This document shows positions 28,826 through 38,091 of a DNA stretch of 64,000 nt, piece after piece (the first letter of the stretch is position 1; each line of letters starts with the position of its first letter). The stretch comes from Bacteroidales bacterium M7. GTDB taxonomy: Bacteria; Bacteroidota; Bacteroidia; Bacteroidales; Muribaculaceae. A program made the translations under genes and the position numbers. Under the pieces are notes generated by a model that was not told where the DNA came from, ran no database searches, and saw only the letters and a list, made by a program, of their open reading frames with translations. The stretch spans positions 109,611 through 173,610 of the forward strand of contig LUJR01000039.1 of NCBI GenBank assembly GCA_001689515.1, written 5' to 3'.

Positions 28826-31282
28826 TCACGACTGCTTGTAACGTGCCTTGAGTTCCACTGTATATTTCGCGATGATTTTGACATCTCCGAGATGCTCCTG
28901 AAGCTCCGGGGGATTAACGCGGTCAGGATCCATGTAATACTCTCCGATATGGTAGCCGATCCATACGCGGTATTTGTCGCGCTTGGTTTGCGATATGCCC
29001 TCAGGAGCGACGAGCGATGTGTCCGTCTCCCAAGTAGGCTCCATCTTCGCATGCCAGTAGTAATCGGCACGGACATCGGTATCATACGGCGGCACATAAT
29101 CGGGATTGCGCTCCTTCCAGGATTTCACAGCAGCGTCACGGCAGACCTGTGATTGTATGACCGTATCGATGTCATCGCGGTAGAAGTACCACACAAGCTC
29201 ACGCCCTCCGGGCTCGAACGTCGGGACACCCTGCTCAGCCACGATGTCATACGTGCCCAGCGGGGTCAACGACCGCATGGTCATATCCACGACATCAACC
29301 GGCATCAGAGGCAGCGAGTATGTAAACGTGTCGGGGATGCACTTCAACCCCCTCACGGTGACAGGATCAAACGGATGCACCTCCGGCAGCTGTGACGGAC
29401 TGAAGCTGACTGGCAGCTCCACTGTCCGCGCCCCATGGCGGAGCAGCTCGTCATACTGCCGCCAGTAGCGGTCAAACAGTCCGCCCTTGAACTGGAACAG
29501 CAGCGACAACCGATGCTCCTTGCCTCCGAACCTGATGCGCTTGCCGTCAACTGTCTCGGGACAGAACATCCCTACTGTACCGCTGCGTCCAAGATACACG
29601 GCATCATGATTGTCAGGATTGGTAAAGGCAAACATAAACGCCAGCGGTGTCTCTGTGACATCTTCATCTTCCGAACCTTTGATGTAAGTGTGGAAGTGCC
29701 TGGAGCCAGCGAGATACATGGGAGCATATCCGAGAAAAGAAGCCATATGGGCTTCTCCTGAGAAACTATAGCGGACAAGCTCTATCGGCACACACTCGTC
29801 ATCACCCGACAGCTCCAACGCTTCCATGCCCGATGGTGACGGATCCCAGTTGAAGAAGCTCGTTGAACTTTCCACCGGCTGTCCGTTGTCACGGTCAAGT
29901 TTATGCCACATACATGTCCCCACCTCGTATGCCAGGATGTTACGCTCCTTGCGTGTAGCCCCTGACGATGCTTTGGCGGCGGTTCTCCCGGCTTCACCGC
30001 GGTCATCCCCACGGTCATCAACTTCATCATCCCAGTCTCCGCGCGGATCATCCCACGGGTCATCAGGCTCGGGCCAGTCTCCCGGGTCATCAGGATCCAC
30101 CTCCGGGTCATCCTCATATGTGGGCCACTCGGAGTCAAAATCGCCGGTATCGGCGTTGAGCTTCCACTTGACGATCTCACGTCCATAATACAGACCGTCA
30201 AGCGTCAGTCCCTTCATGAAGTCCTCAAACCGTTCGCATGCCGGGGCTGCTCCCTCAAGACTCGTCTTGGCAGAGAGTTTCAGATAGCGCGGTTCCTCGA
30301 AATTGACCATAGGATAATTAGCCATCCTGTCACCCCACTCTGCCACAGGAGCTTTGGCAAGTATTTCGCTCAGAAGCTCAAGGCGCACAGTCCGCGCATC
30401 AGAGTCAACGGCATAGACCAGACCGAAGCGCACCCACAGGGCGTTAAGAAACTGCGTGACGGTCACATCCGGCAGCAGTTCCTTGTAACGGATAGTTGAA
30501 GTGACGAGCGCATCGGCGGCATTGTTGAGCACTACTAAGCGCGAAAGTTCAAGTGATTCTTTAAAAGGGTTACTTGAAAGCTCCACCCCTAAATCTGCAA
30601 ATATCAGCTCTATAACGCGCCATACCCTTACGAACGGAGAAAGACCGTAGTTTGTAGGCACATTGACCTCGGTGTATTCATTGCCTATCATGCGCCACAC
30701 TTTCTGAGGCTGCTGCATTGACTCAAGATGCGGGGCATTGAGCATCTCGTAGGCATAGTGTACCTGACCGAATTCGTCCTCGCTGACCTTGGGCGCGGCA
30801 AGCACCACCGGAAACACCGCCAGATCCTCATATTCGCCATGCCTGTAATCGCCGGCATAGATACGTGTCATGGTTTCATGCACCACATCTTCCCTTATGT
30901 CCCGGTCATACAGCTTTATCTCTGGGAGACCTGACAGGTCGGACAGCTTGCGGTTTTGCCACGCCTCGTAAGCCACGGAGTTGTCAAAACCTATATTGAG
31001 GGTTATACCCTCCTTGACTGAGGCGGAGACTATGTTGACCGTGCCGGAGCGAGCCAGTGCGCCGCTGATGACCATGCACTTCCGCGCCTCCTGGCGCGGG
31101 TCGGCGCAGGCATCAAGGCGCGTGGGGAAGCCGAGCAGACGGAGATTGCGCGGAGTGGCTGGCACAGTCGCAGGGAGTGACTGTGTGCCTGTCTCGTTGA
31201 ATATCGGATTTGTGACCTCCATATCGAGAGTGAACGCAGCAGGGAGGTCAAGAGCTTCGTTGTTGATTTCTATACGTACCAT
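28826..31282 (-). CDS. Large tail/baseplate protein
   Basis: An 818-aa structural protein encoded directly after the tape measure, the usual place of the distal-tail or hub protein. The N terminus (MVRIEINNEALDLPAAFTLDMEVTNPIF) resembles the start of such proteins in Bacteroidetes phages. A striking Asp/Pro/Trp/Arg low-complexity insert (DDPEVDPDDPGDW and following, about residues 395-435) divides two beta-rich halves. The start lies 12 nt after the tape-measure stop. No catalytic motif was seen. Confidence 0.65.
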   Translation of the reverse strand: MVRIEINNEALDLPAAFTLDMEVTNPIFNETGTQSLPATVPATPRNLRLLGFPTRLDACADPRQEARKCMVISGALARSGTVNIVSASVKEGITLNIGFDNSVAYEAWQNRKLSDLSGLPEIKLYDRDIREDVVHETMTRIYAGDYRHGEYEDLAVFPVVLAAPKVSEDEFGQVHYAYEMLNAPHLESMQQPQKVWRMIGNEYTEVNVPTNYGLSPFVRVWRVIELIFADLGVELSSNPFKESLELSRLVVLNNAADALVTSTIRYKELLPDVTVTQFLNALWVRFGLVYAVDSDARTVRLELLSEILAKAPVAEWGDRMANYPMVNFEEPRYLKLSAKTSLEGAAPACERFEDFMKGLTLDGLYYGREIVKWKLNADTGDFDSEWPTYEDDPEVDPDDPGDWPEPDDPWDDPRGDWDDEVDDRGDDRGEAGRTAAKASSGATRKERNILAYEVGTCMWHKLDRDNGQPVESSTSFFNWDPSPSGMEALELSGDDECVPIELVRYSFSGEAHMASFLGYAPMYLAGSRHFHTYIKGSEDEDVTETPLAFMFAFTNPDNHDAVYLGRSGTVGMFCPETVDGKRIRFGGKEHRLSLLFQFKGGLFDRYWRQYDELLRHGARTVELPVSFSPSQLPEVHPFDPVTVRGLKCIPDTFTYSLPLMPVDVVDMTMRSLTPLGTYDIVAEQGVPTFEPGGRELVWYFYRDDIDTVIQSQVCRDAAVKSWKERNPDYVPPYDTDVRADYYWHAKMEPTWETDTSLVAPEGISQTKRDKYRVWIGYHIGEYYMDPDRVNPPELQEHLGDVKIIAKYTVELKARYKQS

Positions 31283-31294
31283 GGTGATAAGTCA

Positions 31295-34200
31295 TCATTT
31301 TCTGGTGAACGGACTGCGGGCTTTGTCAAGCGTGGATCCGGCGCGCTGGATGTCTTTGTAGACCACGTAAGCCCGCATCTTGCGCATGGATCTGACTGTG
31401 GAGCGGAGGTCGGTCAGCGTGTCGCGCAGGGCTGCGACTTCCTCTGTCGACACGCTGGCAGCTGTGGGTGATGATGTAAATCCGCCATCGGCATATCCCT
31501 GATGGGCGGAGACAGCCGGAGCAAGACGGTTACGGCGTATAGACTCTATGGTGCCCACGGCATCCACCACATATGGGTGTGTCATTATAGGCTTGGGGAT
31601 TACATACTCGCCGCGGTGCACCACTCCGGCTACCTCGTAGCGTCCGCCGTTGCCGGTGTAACCGCCATCGGAGTAGCCGGTAAGCTGACGAGTGACGGCG
31701 GGTGTGGATGTGTCGGACTTCTTCGCCGTGCGCTTAGGCTGTAGGTTCTTGATGCGCTCACGCTCGGCATTGGCTGTGGCTACCTGTATCGCACCTGTGG
31801 CTGCAATCAATGCTATTGCCGGGGCAGCAAATGCACCCAGCTGCGAGTATGCGGTCATAATCGCTACCGCCGTGTTGGCTATGATTTCGGCGACCTTGAC
31901 GGCGAAATTAGCATCGGCATATTTCTTCTGAATATCCAGCTTGGCATTCTCCTTCTCCTCCTCGAGGGCGGCGGTGTCCTGACCGTTGTTTTCAGCCTGA
32001 CGGATCAATTCGTCATACTTGGCATCGGAGGCGGCGATTTCATACTCCTGCATCGCCCCTACGGTGCTGGCGGCGAGGCTTTGGAAATAGGAGTAGTATT
32101 TCATCGCGTTTTTCATCTGGAGCTGGAGCTTCTTCTGCTGATACTGCTTTTCTTTCAGGAGACCTTGGGCGTGCTGCTGGTCAAGCAGAGCCATCTCGGC
32201 GGCGTATTCGTCAGCCCATGAGCCTGACACCTGAGCCTGGTGGTCGGTAAGCTGCACGAGTCTCTCGGCATCGAGCTGCGCCAGTGCGCGGTTCTTGGCT
32301 TCCTGAAGGGCTATGGTCTGGTCGGCGGTGAGCCCTTCCTGAGCGAGCATGCCGTCATACATGGCGATTACGGCAGCGCGGCGCACGTCCCACTGCTGCT
32401 CCATCGACTCCACGCTGTGGTCGTTGGCTATCAGTTCGCGGTACTTCGCCATGAAGTTGCCTGTGTCGGTCAGTATCTCGTTCTGCTTCGTCCGGATGGC
32501 TGCTGCCACCTTCGCCTCCGCCTTCTCGCGGTCATCAGCAGACTCGTAAGTAAGCCCCTTGACCGTCTTGAGATAGCTTTGCAGCTCGGCAAGTTCCTGA
32601 GCATGGGCTTGCTTGCGGTAGACCATCAGCTCCATGTCGGCGACCTCCTGGGTCTTGGTGCCGTCGATGACTGCCTGCTGCTGGGTACGCTCCTTCTCCT
32701 TGAGGTTGTCAGCAAACTGGGTCATGCGCTCCTCATGCCCCTTCTGTTCCTCGGCGATGATTGACTTGTTGATTTCGCCCTGTGCCTTGGTCAGAGTGCC
32801 TTTCCAGAGTATCAGCTGCATGTCTATCTCGTCAAGGGTCTGGTCATGCGACTCACTGGTAGATTCTCGCAGCTTTTTCAGAGCATCGATGGTCTCTTGG
32901 GCATAACGTTTCGTTTCCTCGGCAGTGGCGAGGGCATATGCGCCGGCTGTCATGGACGGTTTCTTATCGTCAATCTTCTGTTGACGCTCAAGGTGCTCGT
33001 TCTTGATGGGCGCGGTGACCTTCTTTAGCGAGTCATCCTGATACGTGCCCGGAGTATGCTTCTCAGCCTGAGTGCCGAGAAGTTCCTTCCTCTGGTTTTG
33101 CAGCTCCTTGAGTCTGGCAGACAGAGCCTTTATGTCGGTGCCGGGCTTGGCATCCTTGAGCTGCTTCTGCAAGCCCTTGATCTCCGTGTTGAGCTTCTTG
33201 AGCTTGGTAGCGGCATCATCGGCAGTATTAGCTACGACACCGAGCGGTTTACCCAAATCATTCTCGACATCAAATTTTGAAGTGTCAATATCACCATACA
33301 TTTTCTCTAATTGGTCATTGACAGGTTTAATAGCCTCATAATTTGTTTTCTTCTCGTTATATGGGGCAATAAGTGATCGCAATTCGTCTCTCATAGCGTC
33401 ACGTTCAGACTTCAATTGCTCGATGACAGGATCCAAATCTCTACGACCGAAGCTATGATCCCTCTTCCATTCGTATTCAGAAATTTGCAGGTTCTTCTTC
33501 TTTATTTGATCCTGCAAGTCTGTTATTTTATCATATTCCAATCCCAGTTCGATTCCAAGTCTGAGCATCTCTTTTTCATTTTCCTTCATCAACTCCTGTG
33601 CTGCTTTGGCTTTGGCAACTTCACGGATGTTTTTAGCAAGACGGGCATACTGAATGCACGCCTTACCTACCATGATTTCTTCCGTTGACATATTGGCAAA
33701 ATATGCGGGGTATAGACGTTGCAATTCTTTTGCCGCTGCTATACGCCTATTTGTAGATTTATACTGATTGGTCGCGGCATTGTAGAGCTTGTCAAGATTG
33801 GCAAGCTCCTCAGTAGCATATTTTTTTGTCCCGGCACTTAGATCGCTGATGCTTTTGCGGAACTCTTCAGTTCGTTTCTTAGCTTCTTCAAGTTTTTGTG
33901 CCGATTCATCAGCCTTGTCACCGAACAGGTCAAATGCCACGATGACAGCCGAGATGACCGAGAGCAGCAACCCGAGAGGATTCAGTTTTACTATCAGGTT
34001 AAAAGCTCTCATACATGCTCCAGCTCTCGTCACATTTGTAGCAAACAGGGCTTTGGCGGCATTGACGAGCAGCAATAAACCCTTGTAAGCGGTCAGGAGT
34101 ACGGATTGCCCTTTGATGGCTGCTGTCTCAAGCAATGTGGCTTTGGTGGAGCGTGTGATCCACAGGTAATAGGCTTTTTTCACCACGGTGGTCAGTATCA

Positions 34201-35713
34201 GACCTGCGCGGTAAGCAGCCCATGCGCCGGCTGCTGTGATAATCAGCCCTGACATGCGGCCTATAAGCTCTATCAGAGTGCCTATCCATGACACCACTGC
34301 CGACATGGCATCAATAATGGCTTTAAGCGGTCCCTTTGCCTCGTAGAATTTCAGCACAACACCCTCCACGGTCGACTCCAATATAGCCAATGCGCCTGAC
34401 ACATTGTCGCCCATCTCCTCGCTCATGGCGTTAAACTGGTCGGTACAGCCGGAGACCGAGGCTTGCAGATTGGTCAGCGTGTCGGCATTGGCGAGGAAGC
34501 TTGAGAAAGCGGAGACGGAGCGTTTGTCGGTAAGCTCGAGCACGGCATTAAGGTCTATCCCCTCGGCGGTGAGTTTCTTGAGACCTGCCACTAAGTCACC
34601 GAGGTTGGTAACAGGCTGCCCGATAGCCTGAGCCAGCTTGCCGTTGCTGTCGGCAAGATTGAGCAGTATGTTGCGAGTGGCAGTGGCTGCCGTGGAGGCA
34701 TCAAAACCGGCATTGGCGAGCGCACCGAGCAGAGCGGTCGTTTCTTCCACGGTGAAACCAAACGAGGCAGCCACAGGACCCACGGTACTCATAGCGTTCT
34801 GCAAGAAACTGAAATCAAGTGCGCTCTTGGTTGTGCCTATAGCCAGCGTGGCAAGCATCTCGTCAACCTCCGAGGCTTCTTTGCCGAATATGCGCATGGA
34901 TGCTCCGGCAAAAGCGGCAGCCGAGCCGAGATCCGTGTCTACAGCCTTGGCGAATTTCAGCACCGCCGGAGTCATGTCTTTAATTTGGTCCTTGGCAAAA
35001 CCGAGTTTGGCAAGCTCTATCTGAAGGCTCGTCACCTGGGCAGCCGTGTATGATGTCGTAGCACCGAGCCTACGCGCTTCATCGGTCAGATCCTTAATAT
35101 CCTTCTTGGTAGAACCCAGCACAGCAGCCAGCTTACTGTTGGCTTTCTCAAACTCTATGATGGTCGATATGGCTTGACGGAAACCGTTGACCACATAGCT
35201 CAATAAGAAAGCACCAATGGCGTATAAGGCACCTTTGACGATTTCCTCTACCTTGGAGAAACCAAGGAAGCTACGCTTAGTCTTTTCGCTCTCTCCTGTC
35301 ATCTGAGACATCGCAGTTTTGGTCTCGTCGATGCGGCGGCGCAGGTCTGCAAACCGTTCGGGCTCCGTTGCCTTGGATGTATTGTTGAGTTCGCTTCTTA
35401 ACTCCTTGAGACGCTTGTTGAGCTGGGCGATTGTCAGGACTGACGGATCAATGGTCTGTCGGATAGCTCTCATCTTGGAATCATTTTCCGACAGTCGGGC
35501 ATTAATGCCTTTCAGCTCTTTTTGAAGGTCAACATACGATTTCGAACCCTTGAGATTGGCTTTCTCAAGCTCAAGCAGAGATTTTTTCAATTCCCTTTGA
35601 CGGGAGGTAAGTTCACGGCTGGACTTCTCCAGCTTGTGCATTTCCCTCTGAGCTTCAGAGGTATTGAGCGATATCGCCCATTTGATATGGTCTTCGCTGA
35701 TTTTCCTTGCCAT
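31295..35713 (-). CDS. Tail tape measure protein (TP901 type)
   Basis: A 1472-aa protein that sets tail length and probably assists DNA entry. Long N-terminal coiled coil (about residues 1-130), then the TP901-like core (LGATTSYTAAQVTSLQIELAKLGF). Hydrophobic segments lie near 470-530 (LIITAAGAWAAYRAGLILTTVV, PLGLLLSVISAVIVAF) and near 1330 (IIANTAVAIMTAYSQLGAFAAPAIALIAATG), separated by further coiled coil. By the usual 0.15 nm per residue the tail would be about 0.2 micrometre, a siphovirus-like length. The Met at MARKISED is chosen because a terminator-like hairpin occupies the upstream extension. Confidence 0.92.
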   Translation of the reverse strand: MARKISEDHIKWAISLNTSEAQREMHKLEKSSRELTSRQRELKKSLLELEKANLKGSKSYVDLQKELKGINARLSENDSKMRAIRQTIDPSVLTIAQLNKRLKELRSELNNTSKATEPERFADLRRRIDETKTAMSQMTGESEKTKRSFLGFSKVEEIVKGALYAIGAFLLSYVVNGFRQAISTIIEFEKANSKLAAVLGSTKKDIKDLTDEARRLGATTSYTAAQVTSLQIELAKLGFAKDQIKDMTPAVLKFAKAVDTDLGSAAAFAGASMRIFGKEASEVDEMLATLAIGTTKSALDFSFLQNAMSTVGPVAASFGFTVEETTALLGALANAGFDASTAATATRNILLNLADSNGKLAQAIGQPVTNLGDLVAGLKKLTAEGIDLNAVLELTDKRSVSAFSSFLANADTLTNLQASVSGCTDQFNAMSEEMGDNVSGALAILESTVEGVVLKFYEAKGPLKAIIDAMSAVVSWIGTLIELIGRMSGLIITAAGAWAAYRAGLILTTVVKKAYYLWITRSTKATLLETAAIKGQSVLLTAYKGLLLLVNAAKALFATNVTRAGACMRAFNLIVKLNPLGLLLSVISAVIVAFDLFGDKADESAQKLEEAKKRTEEFRKSISDLSAGTKKYATEELANLDKLYNAATNQYKSTNRRIAAAKELQRLYPAYFANMSTEEIMVGKACIQYARLAKNIREVAKAKAAQELMKENEKEMLRLGIELGLEYDKITDLQDQIKKKNLQISEYEWKRDHSFGRRDLDPVIEQLKSERDAMRDELRSLIAPYNEKKTNYEAIKPVNDQLEKMYGDIDTSKFDVENDLGKPLGVVANTADDAATKLKKLNTEIKGLQKQLKDAKPGTDIKALSARLKELQNQRKELLGTQAEKHTPGTYQDDSLKKVTAPIKNEHLERQQKIDDKKPSMTAGAYALATAEETKRYAQETIDALKKLRESTSESHDQTLDEIDMQLILWKGTLTKAQGEINKSIIAEEQKGHEERMTQFADNLKEKERTQQQAVIDGTKTQEVADMELMVYRKQAHAQELAELQSYLKTVKGLTYESADDREKAEAKVAAAIRTKQNEILTDTGNFMAKYRELIANDHSVESMEQQWDVRRAAVIAMYDGMLAQEGLTADQTIALQEAKNRALAQLDAERLVQLTDHQAQVSGSWADEYAAEMALLDQQHAQGLLKEKQYQQKKLQLQMKNAMKYYSYFQSLAASTVGAMQEYEIAASDAKYDELIRQAENNGQDTAALEEEKENAKLDIQKKYADANFAVKVAEIIANTAVAIMTAYSQLGAFAAPAIALIAATGAIQVATANAERERIKNLQPKRTAKKSDTSTPAVTRQLTGYSDGGYTGNGGRYEVAGVVHRGEYVIPKPIMTHPYVVDAVGTIESIRRNRLAPAVSAHQGYADGGFTSSPTAASVSTEEVAALRDTLTDLRSTVRSMRKMRAYVVYKDIQRAGSTLDKARSPFTRK

Positions 35714-35720
35714 AGAAAAA

Positions 35721-35750
35721 GGTAGATTTGCGTTTTGTGGCAAATCTACC
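35721..35750. terminator. Hairpin directly before the tape measure start
   Basis: A perfect 10-bp GGTAGATTTG/CAAATCTACC stem with a 10-nt loop and T-runs on both strands. On the minus strand the T-run ends 2 nt before the tape-measure ATG, so it could terminate or attenuate transcription just before the longest gene. Confidence 0.65.
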
Positions 35751-35776
35751 TTTTCAATATCTGGTTTTAAAGGACG

Positions 35777-36409
35777 TTAACCGCCGCCAATTCCACCGCC
35801 GATTCCTGAACCAATCCCTATACCAGGCACCCAGGCTCCACCAGTGTCCTTCGGCATCGGCTTATTGAACTCGTAGCCATCACAAAGCCCCTCTTTATAA
35901 CCGTCCCTCCGACCAGCTTTGTAACCTTTCTTGTAGGCATCAAAGTAGTCATCAGGCAGATTGTCGGGAAATTCAGTACCGACAATCTCAAGGCGTAACC
36001 GCTCTATTTCGCTGTCTATTTTCTCAGCACTCATGCCGTCTCCGAGCAGAAATGTGTCATCTGCTTTCTCTCGCCCCTTATCGTAGCCGTCATCGTAGCC
36101 TTCGTCATAGCCACTCTTATAGCCACTTTCTTCCTCGGTATGCTCGTCATCGCGGTCCCAGTAGGGTATCTCCGGGGGTGTGGGCTTGTCTGCCGGGATG
36201 TCAAACGTGGCTTTGCGTCCAGAGGGCGTAAAGATGCACCAATAGAGCCAAAACAGAGCCATATAGCAGCCGAAAGCCGCGCCGCAGAGCTTCACGCCCT
36301 GCCACAGACCGTCATGTGCCAGCCCGTACCAGATGCAGCCGCCGAACACCGCGCACCACACATAGGGCATCCACCATACGCCTCCGTCGTTTTTCTTCTT
36401 ACGTGCCAT
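35777..36409 (-). CDS. Membrane protein with GY-rich repeats
   Basis: A 210-aa protein. Two membrane segments (WWMPYVWCAVFGGCIWYGLA and LCGAAFGCYMALFWLYWCIF) are followed by a hydrophilic domain. That domain has repeated GYKSGYDEGYDDGYDKG and GYKAGRRDGYKEG turns, and the end is Gly-rich (GIGIGSGIGGGIGGG). The Met of MARKKKNDG is used because the promoter places the transcript start downstream of the longer ORF's Met. Function unknown; superinfection exclusion or tail assembly are guesses. Confidence 0.65.
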   Translation of the reverse strand: MARKKKNDGGVWWMPYVWCAVFGGCIWYGLAHDGLWQGVKLCGAAFGCYMALFWLYWCIFTPSGRKATFDIPADKPTPPEIPYWDRDDEHTEEESGYKSGYDEGYDDGYDKGREKADDTFLLGDGMSAEKIDSEIERLRLEIVGTEFPDNLPDDYFDAYKKGYKAGRRDGYKEGLCDGYEFNKPMPKDTGGAWVPGIGIGSGIGGGIGGG

Positions 36410-36427
36410 AGCTGTTAACCGTTTTCT

Positions 36428-36458
36428 CAAATATAGCGAAAATAATTGTCTTTTCCAA
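36428..36458 (-). promoter_or_regulatory. Promoter of the membrane-protein gene
   Basis: On the minus strand, TTGG (36455-36458), a 19-bp spacer and TATATTTG (36428-36435). It restarts transcription after the cassette C terminator and may also feed the tape-measure operon. Confidence 0.65.
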
Positions 36459-36467
36459 GCAAAAGCC

Positions 36468-36489
36468 GGGGAATCCTCACGGACTCCCC
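36468..36489 (-). terminator. Terminator-like hairpin of cassette C
   Basis: A 9-bp stem with one mismatch (36468-36476 with 36481-36489) downstream of the 71-aa gene and a TTTTACATT sequence. It is very similar to the end of cassette A, both containing AATCCTCACGGAC. Confidence 0.5.
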
Positions 36490-36534
36490 TCTTTGGCTCA
36501 AACGAAAATGTAAAAAAAATGTATGTTGTATGTC

Positions 36535-36750
36535 TTATTGGATGTCTGGCTCTATGAAACCTTCGGGGTCAGCATCGCGTAGTGCCTTGATCAGCTCACC
36601 CGTAATGGCAAGCTCCATGCGGATACGTTCAAATTCTTCGGGCTCCACGTTGTCGATACAGGAGCAATATACCGTCATCAACGCTTCGCGTGTCTGCATG
36701 CGTGTATATCCGCTGCGGACAGTAATGGAGTGGTCGGTGCTGTGGGTCAT
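36535..36750 (-). CDS. Terminal small protein of cassette C, unknown
   Basis: A 71-aa protein related to the terminal proteins of cassettes A and B (TREALMTVYCSCID, then ELAITGELIKALRDAD). It overlaps the HNH gene by ATGA and has a strong AAAGGAGG site 7 nt before the start. It is the last gene of a four-gene cassette. Function unknown; conservation of this family at the end of all three cassettes suggests a shared regulatory job. Confidence 0.7.
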   Translation of the reverse strand: MTHSTDHSITVRSGYTRMQTREALMTVYCSCIDNVEPEEFERIRMELAITGELIKALRDADPEGFIEPDIQ

Positions 36751-37055
36751 CTCTCACCTCCTTTCTCTATCATGGGGCGGTAGGCCCCCACGGTCTGTAC
36801 ATGGCGGTGGCACTCCTTGCAGATGACACGCACATTAGCCACAGAGTGACGGCGCGGATGCGCCGGAGGGAGCAGATGGTAGAGGGTGCAGCCCGAAGTT
36901 ACGGGCAAGCCGCACAGCTCGCACCGTCCACCGGCATACGCCATCCGTGCGGCTCTGACATCCTTGTTGCTACGGTCGGGAGTATTGCGCCTGTTGCGCT
37001 TGGCCCGGCGTGATATATAGATATGCACCCCGAGCACCTTGATATGCAGATTCAT
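36747..37055 (-). CDS. HNH endonuclease
   Basis: A 102-aa HNH nuclease. Zinc-binding CxxC (CELCGL) and CxxC-H (CKECHRH) flank the HNH core (LYHLLPPAHPRRHSVANVRVIC). The Met of MNLHIKVL is preferred over one 21 nt upstream because AAAGGAGG sits at ideal spacing before it. HNH genes near phage terminases often help DNA packaging. Here the gene lies in a regulatory cassette away from terL, so a role in processing or competition is equally possible. Confidence 0.85.
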   Translation of the reverse strand: MNLHIKVLGVHIYISRRAKRNRRNTPDRSNKDVRAARMAYAGGRCELCGLPVTSGCTLYHLLPPAHPRRHSVANVRVICKECHRHVQTVGAYRPMIEKGGER

Positions 37056-37072
37056 CACTTGCCTCCTTTCAT

Positions 37073-37447
37073 TCATTTCCAGTCGAGACGGGATACGGCG
37101 CGGTATTCTTTACAATTCAAAAACATCGCGTACACATTTGAGTTAAACAGTTCACCATTGATGTGGACATACGAGATGACAAACACATAGCTGCCGTTAC
37201 AATTTGATTCAGGTTTCACGCATATGCACCCAGAATCTGGAGAAATTTCCAGTTTCAGTGGGTTCCTTTTAAAGACTCGGTTGGCAACATCAACAGCTCT
37301 CTCAAGTTCCGAATATAACATAGCCAAAGCTTTTTCGTTGGCGAGTATGCAGTGCTCGAACTGCTTTGCCACAGCCTGTAGCATGGCACCTCGTTTTGTC
37401 TTGCCGGCGGTGGCGTAGGTGGTCACATTTGATATGAAGTATCTCAT
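37073..37447 (-). CDS. Unknown protein of cassette C
   Basis: A 124-aa protein with a central amphipathic helix (QAVAKQFEHCILANEKALAMLYSELERAVDVANRVF) and a beta-rich second half (SGCICVKPESNCNGSYVFVISYVHI). It overlaps the first gene of the cassette by ATGA and has an AAAGGAGG site. No family recognised. It is found only in cassette C, where A and B have nothing between the first and last genes. Confidence 0.65.
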   Translation of the reverse strand: MRYFISNVTTYATAGKTKRGAMLQAVAKQFEHCILANEKALAMLYSELERAVDVANRVFKRNPLKLEISPDSGCICVKPESNCNGSYVFVISYVHINGELFNSNVYAMFLNCKEYRAVSRLDWK

Positions 37448-37779
37448 GCCCGACCTCCTTTCTGTGCTGCGCGGTTGACGATAAGACGGAAGTAGAGGAG
37501 TGTGGCTGCGATGGAGGCGAGTGCGCCGTCAGCTGCCATCACTGCCGCGCCACGGCTGGGACTGTCGGCGAGAGCCATCACGCCGAGCATGGCGGTCATC
37601 ATGCCGAGGGCTGCGACTGCCACGAGGGCGCGCTCAAGTGTCACGCCTCGGAGGGCGGCGCGGACAATGCGCCGGGCGGTCTGCGCCGCCGTAAGGGGTT
37701 GGGGAACTAAGGAGATGCCTGTCATCACTCTAATAGGGCTCTCCGGGCGGCCTGTGGCCGGAAGTGTCAATGCTTTCAT
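37444..37779 (-). CDS. First protein of cassette C, two-helix membrane protein
   Basis: A 111-aa protein with two hydrophobic stretches (ALVAVAALGMMTAMLGVMALA and AAVMAADGALASIAATLLYFRLIV) and a basic tail, so probably a small inner-membrane protein. Its ATG follows the a'' word of the leader by 2 nt and has no Shine-Dalgarno, just as in cassettes A and B. The frame is open for about 116 codons upstream through the whole leader, but the leader architecture and promoter make this Met the likely start. Confidence 0.65.
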   Translation of the reverse strand: MKALTLPATGRPESPIRVMTGISLVPQPLTAAQTARRIVRAALRGVTLERALVAVAALGMMTAMLGVMALADSPSRGAAVMAADGALASIAATLLYFRLIVNRAAQKGGRA

Positions 37780-37983
37780 ATGCGTCAATTTGGTTAGCGA
37801 GGCAGACAAAGAAACGGCTGCCGTTCCGTTGCTAACCAAATTGACGCAGTCTCTCGCGAGCGCATAAATTTGCGGAAAGGCAGCCGTTATAGGCTGGAGC
37901 ATGAGGCTATAAAAATAGCCCGCATATGATACCGGGCATTGACCGCGCCCTGCGAGACAGAAACTTCTGTCAATTTGGTTAGC
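37780..37983 (-). ncRNA. Leader RNA of cassette C (candidate pseudoknot switch)
   Basis: Same plan as cassettes A and B with different words. In transcript order: a (37969-37983), a GGCTAT/ATAGCC hairpin, b (37873-37888), a' (37831-37847), b' (37813-37828) and a'' (37782-37798). The a'/a'' pairing is perfect over 17 bp, a/a' over 15, and b/b' pairs at 15 of 16 positions. The words share no sequence identity with those of A or B beyond the end bases, so their complementarity is conserved by covariation. The 614-bp gap to the next gene also holds leader D and a terminator. Confidence 0.65.
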
Positions 37984-37987
37984 GTCA

Positions 37988-38019
37988 CAAAAGTAGCTGT
38001 TTCCTGTGACATGTGCAAC
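37988..38019 (-). promoter_or_regulatory. Promoter of cassette C
   Basis: On the minus strand, GTTG (38016-38019), a 20-bp spacer and TACTTTTG (37988-37995). The start is predicted at the beginning of leader word a, as in A and B. Confidence 0.65.
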
Positions 38020-38091
38020 AGCGGATGTAAGTTTTTTCATAATTTCTATGATTAAAATATCAGACATCGCGGAGCGGCGCACGGAAAAAGA

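Noticed and set aside
36410..36430. Upstream Met of the GY-repeat membrane protein
   Set aside because: The predicted transcript starts downstream of it.
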